Assembly (NCBI GenBank): GCA_038327195.1
Contig: JBBQKU010000009.1
Location: 1-64,000, forward strand
Direction of reading: 5' to 3'
DNA from: UBA4416 sp038327195
Lineage (GTDB): Bacteria > Bacteroidota > Bacteroidia > B-17B0 > Aurantibacillaceae
Length of the DNA stretch: 64,000 bases
Shown: positions 17,961 to 25,744 of the stretch, in pieces
Layout: the number at the start of each line of letters is the position of its first letter
Numbering within the stretch: position 1 is the first letter of the stretch
The notes under the pieces: model-generated
Database searches by the model: none
Told to the model about the DNA's origin: nothing
Seen by the model: only the letters and a program-made list of their open reading frames with translations
Translations under genes and position numbers: made by a program

Positions 17961-18980
17961 ATGAACACGCAAACCCCATACGAGCAAATCCGCTTTATCA
18001 ATGATGTTATAAAAGACAGAAAGGATAAAAACCAAGCCACTTTTTTTAGTGTAAAATTGGAAAGGTCGGGGAATGTAACTCCATTGGTGGAAAAAGAAAC
18101 AGGCGATACCTTTTATGAAACGCTGATTCAATATTTAACACGTTACGATATAAGCCACATCATTATTGATTTATACCATGGTAAAGCTCACAACATCAAA
18201 GAGCCATTTCAAACATTTAAGATTGCCGTCAAACGAAGTTCAGATGCAAGTTTAGGTGTAATTGCAAAAGATGATATTTTGATTACGCCGACTGAAAATG
18301 TGATTACAACAGAAAAGCATTTTATGGGGATTATTGAAAAAGAACGTCAAATATTATTTTTAGATTTTGAGCTAAAAAAATTGCAATCAGAAATCGAGGA
18401 ATTAAAAAAGAAAAATAAAAAACGTAAACAATACATTTTAGAACTAGAAGCAGAATTAGAAAATAAAGAAAAAACAAAAAAGCAATCTTTAGGTAACGTG
18501 TCATTAGGAATGGTTGCATCCAACGCCATTGAAAATTTTGCAAAGAGTAATTTTGGAATTGGTATTTTAAAAAATGTATTTGGAGCAAACCAAGATATGC
18601 TAAATGGCTTATTAGGCATTGATGAAAATCCGAATGATACCTCAAGCGAAAAAGAAACCGAACAAAAATCAACTGCAAGTATTATTACAAAAACAAAACA
18701 AGAAACGAGTCCGCAAAGTGAACAGGAAAAATTACGGACTTACGTTATCAAACAACTCACGGAATTTTTGAACGGATTAGATGATGGCGCTTTACGACTT
18801 TATTTTGAAATCACACAACTAATAGGTAAAGACCAAAACAAATTGCAACACGTTTATATGGCATTAAAACAGTCGAGTAAACAAACGGCAACAACACCAG
18901 CAGAAACAAAAAGTACAGTATCTACAAAAGAAACTGAAGAAGCAACAAATAGCGAACCTGATTTAAAAGATAGTTCATAA
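17961..18980 (+). CDS. Coiled-coil protein with low-complexity tail (339 aa)
   Basis: An N-terminal alpha/beta domain of about 115 residues (IRFINDVIKDRKDKNQ..., ISHIIIDLYHG) is followed by a long heptad-patterned coiled coil (about 125-172, FELKKLQSEIEELKKKNKK...). Then comes a Gly/Ala/Asn-rich hydrophobic patch (MVASNAIENFAKSNFGIGILKNVFG), a helical domain (LRTYVIKQLTEFLNGLDDG...) and a Ser/Thr/Glu-rich end. It resembles an oligomeric scaffold or fibre-like component rather than an enzyme. No family recognised. Confidence 0.5.
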   Translation: MNTQTPYEQIRFINDVIKDRKDKNQATFFSVKLERSGNVTPLVEKETGDTFYETLIQYLTRYDISHIIIDLYHGKAHNIKEPFQTFKIAVKRSSDASLGVIAKDDILITPTENVITTEKHFMGIIEKERQILFLDFELKKLQSEIEELKKKNKKRKQYILELEAELENKEKTKKQSLGNVSLGMVASNAIENFAKSNFGIGILKNVFGANQDMLNGLLGIDENPNDTSSEKETEQKSTASIITKTKQETSPQSEQEKLRTYVIKQLTEFLNGLDDGALRLYFEITQLIGKDQNKLQHVYMALKQSSKQTATTPAETKSTVSTKETEEATNSEPDLKDSS

Positions 18981-18990
18981 ACTTAAAACC

Positions 18991-19167
18991 ATGATACACG
19001 AAATTACCATAGGTATTGAGGCTCAAACAGAGCAACAAGCCGTAGAGTTGGCGAAAGCCTTAATTGAAATAAAAAACAATTTGTCGGATGTCGATTTAAA
19101 AGATTTAGCAAAACTTTTAAAAACAAATCCAACGATTGTAAAAACAGCAAAAAAATTATTAGGCTAG
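18991..19167 (+). CDS. Small helical protein (58 aa)
   Basis: The ATG at 18991 opens a frame to the TAG at 19165-19167 giving MIHEITIGIEAQTEQQAVEL... ending KTAKKLLG. It begins with one beta strand and continues as amphipathic helices. It starts 10 bp after the 339-aa gene on the same strand, has normal amino-acid usage and ends where a leftward gene begins to overlap by 9 bp, so I regard it as real. No family recognised. Confidence 0.5.
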   Translation: MIHEITIGIEAQTEQQAVELAKALIEIKNNLSDVDLKDLAKLLKTNPTIVKTAKKLLG

Positions 19168-19404
19168 GGAGTTAGAATCTCCAATAATAACTATTCTTTC
19201 AATTTGTTGTTTAAACGAATTATGTGCAGAATAAATAGAATAACTGGAATGTCCAACTGCCTCAGTGATAGCAATATTTAACGCTGTCTCTAGCCTAGTA
19301 TAAAATGTTGGGTCACCCAAATCAATATAGCCATTTGGTACATACATGAATCTTAAAACTTTAAGAGTAGGTGTTTCTGATAGAACAACTTTTTGAATAG
19401 TCAT
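19159..19404 (-). CDS. Leftward hypothetical protein within the rightward block (81 aa)
   Basis: The likely start is the ATG at 19404 (MTIQKVVLSETPTLKV), since a longer frame from 19449 would overlap the next rightward gene and begin with an unlikely Phe/Ile string. The protein is alpha/beta with a mid helix (RLETALNIAITEAVG) and a final strand ERIVIIGDSNS. It is the only leftward gene between 12.0 and 23.4 kb and overlaps the 58-aa gene tail-to-tail by 9 bp. No family recognised; a late insertion or a regulator of the block is possible. Confidence 0.5.
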   Translation of the reverse strand: MTIQKVVLSETPTLKVLRFMYVPNGYIDLGDPTFYTRLETALNIAITEAVGHSSYSIYSAHNSFKQQIERIVIIGDSNSLA

Positions 19405-19431
19405 ATTTTTTTTGACAAATATAATAATAAA

Positions 19432-20388
19432 ATGAAAACAAAATTCCATACCGACCCAACCAAAGACTTGCTGATTAAAGCAGGAGCAGGGCTTGTGTTG
19501 GCTTGGTTAGGAAGTAAATTAATTAAGAACTTAAAAAAAGATACAACAGAAAGTCAAGTAGAAAATGACCCAGCGGTAGGGCAAGCACAAGGATTACGAG
19601 TAGCTATGAACCCATCAGGAAATGAATGGATGCGAAAAATAGATGGAACAAGTTTAGAAGCCATCTTTAAAATAGCAAAAGAAATCACAGACCTTGAAGC
19701 AGTTAGAAAAGCATATAAAAATTTATACACGACTTCATTGTATGAAGATTTACAAGGCGACCTATCGGCGAGTGATTACCAAAAGTTTTTAGCATACGCC
19801 ACCAAAGGAAAAGCAGGTTCGCAAAATTACGCGCCAAGACGAGCAGACATCATACCTAATTATTGGTTGATTACAACAGCGGATGCTAATATTAGAAAAA
19901 CGCCAGTTAAAGAAAGTAAATACAATCCTTTAAATAATATTTTAAAAATTGTAAGTGTCGGAAAAATCATAGGCGTTACCACAGGTAAGTTTGTATTTGA
20001 TGAACCAAACGATGTTGTATTTATTGAGTTTTGGACATACACCACAAAAAAAGAAAAGAAAACATTTTATGTTGCAAAGAGTCAAGTCGAATTAGTATCA
20101 CAAAAAGACAAACTCGAGCGAGACAAAAAAGGAAAAACGCCTTTAGAAATATTAGAGGGAATAGATAACCTTGAAACACCACAACAAGAAGTCATCAGTA
20201 TAAGTGAGGCAGAAATTTATACAGAGAATTTTAAACCCATTGGCTTTACACCCAAAGGCGTTATTGTTGGTTTCCCGATGTTGACTTTAGATACAGGCAA
20301 AGGCAAATACATTAAATTAAAAACAGTACAAGGATTGGTACGCTGGATAAAGGCGGATAAGGCAGTTATTAAAAATAGAAACATTTAA
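19432..20388 (+). CDS. Membrane-anchored protein with annexin-like helical repeat and two SH3-like domains
   Basis: The ATG at 19432 (MKTKFHTDPTKDLL) is preferred to an upstream in-frame codon at 19393. 318 aa. One hydrophobic segment (IKAGAGLVLAWLGSKLI, about 10-27). Residues about 65-115 (LEAIFKIAKEITDLEAVRKAYKNLY... LSASDYQKFLAYA) follow the annexin-like helical repeat pattern seen in some bacterial and phage proteins. Two beta-rich SH3b-like segments follow: ITTADANIRKTP... and SEAEIYTENFKPIGFTPKG...VRWIKADKAVI. SH3b domains bind peptidoglycan or peptides, which fits the adjacent glucosaminidase. Domain calls are by eye. Confidence 0.5.
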   Translation: MKTKFHTDPTKDLLIKAGAGLVLAWLGSKLIKNLKKDTTESQVENDPAVGQAQGLRVAMNPSGNEWMRKIDGTSLEAIFKIAKEITDLEAVRKAYKNLYTTSLYEDLQGDLSASDYQKFLAYATKGKAGSQNYAPRRADIIPNYWLITTADANIRKTPVKESKYNPLNNILKIVSVGKIIGVTTGKFVFDEPNDVVFIEFWTYTTKKEKKTFYVAKSQVELVSQKDKLERDKKGKTPLEILEGIDNLETPQQEVISISEAEIYTENFKPIGFTPKGVIVGFPMLTLDTGKGKYIKLKTVQGLVRWIKADKAVIKNRNI

Positions 20389-20399
20389 TAACTAAGAAC

Positions 20400-20966
20400 A
20401 TGGCAAAAGAATATTTCTTGCGAGTTCCAACTGTGTTGGGACTGCAAGGCACAATCGAAATTTTATCACAAGAGCTTCTAGGAGCAGGAACAACCGATAA
20501 ACGAATTACTTATGTCTTAAAATATTATGACATAGCGGTTAAGGTAGCCAAGGTATTTGGAATACACCCATTAATGATATTGGCTCAAGCCTCTGTTGAA
20601 TCTGGTTGGGGAACAAGTGCATTAGCCACTCAAAACAATAATTTTTTTGGAGTGACTGCTTATGGTAAACCAAATAAATATTGGACTGGCGATAAACGAA
20701 TTTCAAAGAGTTCGGGATTATCTTTTAGAAGTTATAAAAGTGTAGAAGCCGGATTTTCTGATTTTGCACGATTGATAACCACCCATTATCCCGAGGCCGC
20801 AAAAGTGAGTAACAACATCACGGCTTACGCTACTAAAATTGCCAACTCTCCTTATATCTCTGAAAAAAATGGCGACAATCGTGTAAAATACAGAGCCTTA
20901 ATTATACAATCGGCAGAAACTATTTTAATCATAGCAAAAAAAAAGCTCCAAAGTCTGCTCAATTAG
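20400..20966 (+). CDS. GH73-type N-acetylglucosaminidase (FlgJ-like), likely continued in the -1 frame
   Basis: 188 aa in frame 0. The glucosaminidase core spans about 45-175: HPLMILAQASVESGWGTSALA with catalytic Glu67, NNNFFGVTAYG, FRSYKSVEAGFSDFARLI, and the helical end. It cuts the glycan backbone of peptidoglycan, and a phage-type lysis or entry role fits the neighbours. The frame ends at 20966 soon after a run of nine A (20936-20944). In the -1 frame the sequence continues as APKSAQLGIGVILLSG... with a membrane span and stops at 21049, four bases before the next start. The complete product may be a membrane-anchored 215-residue form. Confidence 0.85.
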   Translation: MAKEYFLRVPTVLGLQGTIEILSQELLGAGTTDKRITYVLKYYDIAVKVAKVFGIHPLMILAQASVESGWGTSALATQNNNFFGVTAYGKPNKYWTGDKRISKSSGLSFRSYKSVEAGFSDFARLITTHYPEAAKVSNNITAYATKIANSPYISEKNGDNRVKYRALIIQSAETILIIAKKKLQSLLN

Positions 20967-21049
20967 GGATTGGTGTTATTCTCCTATCTGGTTTAGGCTT
21001 ATGGATTGGTTACGAATTATTTTTTAATACAAACACCACAAAAAATTAA
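20936..21049 (+). other. Slippery A9 run and -1 frame extension encoding a membrane anchor
   Basis: A run of nine A (20936-20944) is read GCA-AAA-AAA-AAG in the glucosaminidase frame. Shifting to -1 opens a frame that encodes a membrane helix (LGIGVILLSGLGLWIGYELFF) and stops at 21047-21049, just before the following start codon at 21054. Possible causes are -1 ribosomal frameshifting, transcript slippage, or a one-base loss in the genome or assembly. Confidence 0.6.
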
Positions 21050-21053
21050 TCAC

Positions 21054-22304
21054 ATGAAACAATTAGCAAAAAAAGTCATTGAAGAATATTTAAACTTTGG
21101 TGGCACTAAAACGCCCGAAGACTTTAAACGACTATTAAAGAAAGTAGGAACAGCGATGTTTGATAGCATTGGAGATGAAGAAGGATTTCTGAAATTAAGT
21201 TTTATCGTTCAGAAATTAGAACATGGATTAGAAATTTCTGCCAAATATGGAAGTATCATTGCTATCGTCGATGATACCGAACACGACTTGCAGGATTATT
21301 ACGAAAAACGGTCTACAGCAAAACCCAAAGCAAAACCTAAACACCCTAAGAAAAGAAATTCCGATTTAGGAAAACTCAGGCGACCTAAAAAAGAATTAGG
21401 TAAAATAGTGGATGAAGGAGATGTTCCTTATAAAGGCAGAGCCGACCAATATTGGCAAGACAAATTAAAAGTTGTATTTACACCAAACAATAAACAAATT
21501 AGGACAGGTTCAGAAATACCGAAAAATTATGCTTACGATAATTTAGAATACATTGAAAATTATTATGGCTTACGAGGTATTGAATTTGGGAATTGGTTAT
21601 CTCAGCAAGACCGTAAAAATTATTTGTCAGGTTTAGGATTAGCCTTATTTGATTTACATCATATTTTAGACTTCAGCCCAAAAGAAATTTCGTTACACAA
21701 TAAATTATCGGTTGCATTTGGAGCAAGAGGCAGAGGAAACGCTTTAGCGCATTTTGAAGCAGAAACATTTGCTATCAACATCACTCGTTATTCACGTCCA
21801 AAAGCAGGAAGCACAAAACGTAAAGGATTTAACCGAACAGATTTATTAACTGCTGGCGGTGGCATTGGTTCTTTTGCTCATGAATACGGACACGCTTTGG
21901 ATTATTTCGGAGGAATGTTTTTAGATAAAACAGATAGTGGCGCTTTATCAGGTGGACGAAGTGAACGTGTTAAGTCAAATGTTCAACTATTAAAAGAAAA
22001 TTCATTAGAAGGCTTAATGGAAAAATTAATAGCTAAGATAATCTGGAAAAATCAAAAAGAACATACGCTGTATTATGAGAGATTGAAAAAAGCCAAGTTG
22101 AGTGAATATTATTTTCGCAGGAACGAATTATTTGCAAGAGCTTTTGAAACGTATGTGCATTACAAAATGCAAAAGAAGAAATACAAAAATATATTCTTAG
22201 CAGAAACCAAATACAATCCGCGCTATTATTTAAGCATCCCAGAAATTAGAAAACTTGAAAAGGATTTTGATAATCTAATTGAGGCTTTAAAAAAAGGAAT
22301 ATAG
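21054..22304 (+). CDS. Zincin-like peptidase of the polyvalent-protein (LPD) type
   Basis: The ATG at 21054 is chosen; an in-frame TTG at 21006 would overlap the frameshifted glucosaminidase tail. 416 aa. N-terminal helices, then a Lys/Pro-rich linker (about 88-115), then the core. Zinc site HEYGH at 276-280, with Glu358 in RRNELFARAFETYV as the likely third ligand. Upstream are GLRGIEFGNWLSQQDRKNYL and AFGARGRGNALAHFEAETFAINITR, characteristic of the peptidase module found in large polyvalent proteins of phages and conjugative elements, which are delivered with DNA into the recipient. Free-standing here. Fits a role in cell entry or modification of host protein. Confidence 0.7.
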   Translation: MKQLAKKVIEEYLNFGGTKTPEDFKRLLKKVGTAMFDSIGDEEGFLKLSFIVQKLEHGLEISAKYGSIIAIVDDTEHDLQDYYEKRSTAKPKAKPKHPKKRNSDLGKLRRPKKELGKIVDEGDVPYKGRADQYWQDKLKVVFTPNNKQIRTGSEIPKNYAYDNLEYIENYYGLRGIEFGNWLSQQDRKNYLSGLGLALFDLHHILDFSPKEISLHNKLSVAFGARGRGNALAHFEAETFAINITRYSRPKAGSTKRKGFNRTDLLTAGGGIGSFAHEYGHALDYFGGMFLDKTDSGALSGGRSERVKSNVQLLKENSLEGLMEKLIAKIIWKNQKEHTLYYERLKKAKLSEYYFRRNELFARAFETYVHYKMQKKKYKNIFLAETKYNPRYYLSIPEIRKLEKDFDNLIEALKKGI

Positions 22305-22325
22305 TAACCTATAAAAATTAAGATT

Positions 22326-23426
22326 ATGAAAACGGATATTCAAATAATCAATTGCCACACGCACATTTTTAATAGGTCGATTGTACCTGATCGGTTTTTG
22401 CCTTTTATCCTGCGTCCAATAGCAAACTTATTGCAAAGTGATAATACCTCAAAAGGCATTGCCCGATTTTTATCGGTATTAGGCAAAAAGGACACCGCCT
22501 TATTGATAAAGAAGTACAATCAGTTTTTAAAAATTGGCGATTTAAAATCACAATTAGAAATTTTTAAATTGTTGCAAAGCTTTTATCCCGAGAATACTAA
22601 ATTTTGTGTGTTGCCAATGGATATGGAATTTATGAAAGCAGGAAATGTTAAGCAAAATTATAAAGACCAGTTGGATGAATTAGCCAAGATTAAAAAAGAC
22701 CCAGCCTATAAAGATTTAATTTTGCCTTTCATATTTATTCATCCCGAACGTATGGGTTTGTTTTCATTGGTTCGTAAATACATTGAGGAAGAAAACTTTG
22801 CTGGATTAAAAATGTATCCACCATTAGGTTATTATCCTTTTGATGAACGTTTAGACCAGGTATTTGCGTATGCAGAAGAAAATAACATTCCTGTTACCTC
22901 TCATTGCGCTAGAGGTGGTGTATTTTACAAAGGCTCTGTTACAGACGATATGAGAAAACATCCCATAACAGGAAAAGTATTTCAGCAACATAAAAACAAA
23001 TTCTTTACGGATATTTATACCGACCCCGATAATTATGAATACTTATTTGTAAAGTATCCGAACCTTAAATTAAATTTGGCTCACTTTGGTGGGTTTGATG
23101 AATGGCAAAAGTTTTTACAAAGTAGTATTGATAGTTCGGGAGAGTTGAACTGGTTTGAAAAAGTAAAAACCATCATAAGAAAATATAAAAATGCTTATAC
23201 TGATATTTCGTATACGCTATTTGAAAAAGATTTAATTCCATTGTTAAACATTACTTTACAAGACCCAACACTAAATTCTAAAATCTTGTTTGGAACTGAT
23301 TACTACATGGTGGAGCAGGAAACCAGTGATAAAGAATTTTCTATCAATCTTAGGAGTACCATTGGCGAGGAAAATTTCAAATTAATTGCTGAACAAAATC
23401 CAAAATTATTTTTAAATTTGAAATAG
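22326..23426 (+). CDS. Amidohydrolase-2-type metal-dependent hydrolase
   Basis: 366 aa TIM-barrel of the amidohydrolase superfamily: NCHTHIF near the N-terminus (His11, His13), GLKMYPPLGYYP with the conserved Lys, VTSHCARGG and LNLAHFGG for the two His, and ILFGTDYYM with the catalytic Asp. It hydrolyses or decarboxylates small cyclic or aromatic substrates, or acts on peptides; the substrate cannot be read here. It is 21 bp after the zincin gene on the same strand and is followed by a terminator, so it closes the rightward accessory block. The N-terminal insertion before the second strand (RFLPFILRPIANLL) is long. Confidence 0.75.
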   Translation: MKTDIQIINCHTHIFNRSIVPDRFLPFILRPIANLLQSDNTSKGIARFLSVLGKKDTALLIKKYNQFLKIGDLKSQLEIFKLLQSFYPENTKFCVLPMDMEFMKAGNVKQNYKDQLDELAKIKKDPAYKDLILPFIFIHPERMGLFSLVRKYIEEENFAGLKMYPPLGYYPFDERLDQVFAYAEENNIPVTSHCARGGVFYKGSVTDDMRKHPITGKVFQQHKNKFFTDIYTDPDNYEYLFVKYPNLKLNLAHFGGFDEWQKFLQSSIDSSGELNWFEKVKTIIRKYKNAYTDISYTLFEKDLIPLLNITLQDPTLNSKILFGTDYYMVEQETSDKEFSINLRSTIGEENFKLIAEQNPKLFLNLK

Positions 23427-23450
23427 AGTAGTTTTGTAAAGTTTATTTTA

Positions 23451-23484
23451 AAAAGCCCTAACATTAATTTGTTAGGGCTTTTTT
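23451..23484. terminator. Bidirectional Rho-independent terminator
   Basis: Perfect stem AAGCCCTAACA/TGTTAGGGCTT with a short AT loop, followed by a T run on + and preceded by an A run, so it can end both the rightward amidohydrolase transcript and the leftward 179-aa gene. Confidence 0.88.
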
Positions 23485-23496
23485 AATGACTCCTGT

Positions 23497-24036
23497 TTAT
23501 TTACGGAAATATTTTTTTAATCTTTGTTTTGACAAATTTGATTTTTCAATTTTCATTATAGTATTTGACGTCTTGTTTCTTTTAGAATCCTCATATTCCT
23601 TAAATAATAGAGTAACACCAAAAGCTAACACAAGTGCACTTATTGTTAATGCGAATATTTGTGGACGTCCTGATGAATCATATTTATCTTGAATGGAGGT
23701 TTTATCTATATCATTTCTGATTAGTTCAATTTCAGCATTTATTTTTCTGTTAATAATGTTCTTTTTAATAATAATTAACTCAATGTCATTTGATTCACAA
23801 ACGGTTGTTGTGTTCAAATTATTCCTTATGTTTTCTAATTTTTTAGTATAGAATGCACATTCAGCACTATCCATTACTCTGTTATAATTTAACTCAATTA
23901 TTTTAAGTTGACCGTCGTACTTCTTTTTTTCTAAATTTTTCCCACTATCAATTTGAAAACTAACTATGTAGATGAAAGTAGCTAACCCTAAAAATAGAAT
24001 TATACTGCTTGGTTTTTCAAAAATTGGAATATTCAT
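23497..24036 (-). CDS. Hypothetical membrane protein (179 aa)
   Basis: One span near the N-terminus (SSIILFLGLATFIYIVSF), a helical, charged middle of about 90 residues with three Cys, a second span near 130-148 (IFALTISALVLAFGVTLLF), and a Lys-rich cytoplasmic tail. The predicted topology leaves the middle region outside the membrane. Same direction as, and about 90 bp after, the 332-aa coiled-coil protein. No family recognised. Confidence 0.55.
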   Translation of the reverse strand: MNIPIFEKPSSIILFLGLATFIYIVSFQIDSGKNLEKKKYDGQLKIIELNYNRVMDSAECAFYTKKLENIRNNLNTTTVCESNDIELIIIKKNIINRKINAEIELIRNDIDKTSIQDKYDSSGRPQIFALTISALVLAFGVTLLFKEYEDSKRNKTSNTIMKIEKSNLSKQRLKKYFRK

Positions 24037-24128
24037 ATTTTTATTACGTATTGATTAATATATCTTGTGGATTTTCATGTTTAATCCTGTTAAAATAAGT
24101 AATATTTAAACTGTTGTATAAAAGCTAA

Positions 24129-25127
24129 TTAGATGCTAGTTTTATAATATTCTACTAAGGTTGTCCCTTCTCCCTTTTCATCTGTAAGTATACCAATGAT
24201 TAAATTAGCGTCTACTTTTATTAACAATTCTAAACTTTTTATATTTAAAGAATTTCTTGTGTACATTTTGTAAATGTCATAATTTCCCATTTTATGTAGT
24301 GATGTTATTTTAGAATAGTAATTTTTTTGTACGTCTAAAATATTTTCGTTTTCAAAGTTAACTTCAATTGCACCATTAGATTTTTCAGCAAGATTGTCAA
24401 GAAATATTGTTTTAGCCCATTTTCCGAAAAATAATTCAGTTACTGGTATGCTTTTTTTTCCATAAGTGTCATCATCATAATTGAGTTTATAATCAAATAG
24501 TTGAAATAGCGATTTTCGAGTTCTTCTAATCATGAAATTATGTTCATCATTAAGAACCTTTTCATAGGTTTGTTTTTGTTTTTGAAATTCTGAAATTTGG
24601 GTTAGGAGTTGTTCCTGTTCTTTTTCGGCTAATTCAATTTGACGTTCTGCTGATTGCAATTTGTCGTATTTGTCATCATAATCATTTTTTAATAAATCAT
24701 AATCTTCTTCAATAGAAACAATATCTGCTTTGTACTTTTTATATTTCTTTTTGTATTTTTCTGAATTGATTTTTAAATCATAGTTCTCTGTATCTAATTT
24801 TGCAAATAAATAGGCTGGCAGTCTCTTTCCGACGAATAATTTTATCGCCTGTGCGATTATACCAATAAGATAAAAAATTATTAATGAGCCAAAAGCATAG
24901 TATAATGGTTCTAATACCATTCCATTAAAGCCATATCTATCTATATAAATGTTAAACAGATGAATTCTTCCAGAAAAAGGTATTTTATTATCTACTGCCC
25001 AAAATTGATATAGTAATCTCCAATGTTGATATACCCAAACTAAAATAAATGATAATATTAAAGGGTTTTTTACCCTCCCTTTAAAATCATCTAGCAAATC
25101 ATCAAATCTCTCTTTAAATGTTTCCAT
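24129..25127 (-). CDS. Membrane protein with long coiled coil (332 aa)
   Basis: Two membrane spans (about 22-40 and 77-95) precede a coiled coil of about 80 residues (about 120-205, SEKYKKKYKKYKADIVSIEEDYDLL...) and a C-terminal alpha/beta domain of about 125 residues. No nuclease, ATPase or TIR motif is visible. Membrane plus coiled coil plus variable C-terminal domain is an architecture seen in accessory and defence islands, but I do not recognise the family. It is one of four consecutive leftward genes. Confidence 0.55.
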   Translation of the reverse strand: METFKERFDDLLDDFKGRVKNPLILSFILVWVYQHWRLLYQFWAVDNKIPFSGRIHLFNIYIDRYGFNGMVLEPLYYAFGSLIIFYLIGIIAQAIKLFVGKRLPAYLFAKLDTENYDLKINSEKYKKKYKKYKADIVSIEEDYDLLKNDYDDKYDKLQSAERQIELAEKEQEQLLTQISEFQKQKQTYEKVLNDEHNFMIRRTRKSLFQLFDYKLNYDDDTYGKKSIPVTELFFGKWAKTIFLDNLAEKSNGAIEVNFENENILDVQKNYYSKITSLHKMGNYDIYKMYTRNSLNIKSLELLIKVDANLIIGILTDEKGEGTTLVEYYKTSI

Positions 25128-25219
25128 ATAAACTAAGGTAATATAAATAGTTTGTTTAAAAATTATTATCTATTAGATTTTAAGTCTTAAATGATTGATA
25201 ATTTCTAAAAACATACTGG

Positions 25220-25744
25220 TTATTTATCGTCTTTTAACAGAGCTAGGTATAAATCAACTAAATTTCTAATGTTTAAAAACAAATTATGCAAGACAAACAA
25301 CACATTTATACTAAATAATACGATTTTACTGTGAAAACTTAAATTAAACCCTATCATTAATATGGGGGCTGTAAGATTTACTACAAGTATTAATATTTCT
25401 GTAAATAATGAAAATGAGAAGTTTATTAAAATCAAATCCATTAAATTGAGTTCTTTCAATCCTATTTTATATTTGGTCTTATGTGTTTTTAATAATTCTA
25501 CGTTTCGATTACTCGCTGTTGTAAGAAAGGTAATTGAGGTAATTGAAAAGCCGACAAGAATCCCCTCTAATGAAATAATTTTATTTATATAGTCTTCAAA
25601 ATTATATGCTACCGCCCCTTTGTAAAGAGATAAATAAATTAGAAAGCAAATTATACTAGGAATTATCCATTCAAAAATAAAAACACGAAGTTTTGAAGTA
25701 CGAATGTAATCAATAGGTATAAGTATAAAATCTAAATAGAGCAT
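25220..25744 (-). CDS. Four-helix membrane protein, partner of the 289-aa protein
   Basis: 174 aa with four predicted membrane spans (about 25-45, 57-77, 103-122 and 130-155) and short loops. Its ATG overlaps the stop codon of the upstream 289-aa gene by one base (TAATG-type coupling), so the two are made together. A small multi-span membrane protein translated with a cytosolic partner is the layout of two-gene defence systems such as Kiwa, but I see no sequence evidence for that family. Confidence 0.55.
   Translation of the reverse strand: MLYLDFILIPIDYIRTSKLRVFIFEWIIPSIICFLIYLSLYKGAVAYNFEDYINKIISLEGILVGFSITSITFLTTASNRNVELLKTHKTKYKIGLKELNLMDLILINFSFSLFTEILILVVNLTAPILMIGFNLSFHSKIVLFSINVLFVLHNLFLNIRNLVDLYLALLKDDK

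Noticed and set aside
12039..23426. Tailed prophage, tailocin or contractile injection system
   Set aside because: No terminase, portal, major capsid of the HK97 type, tail tube, sheath, baseplate or tape-measure gene is visible.
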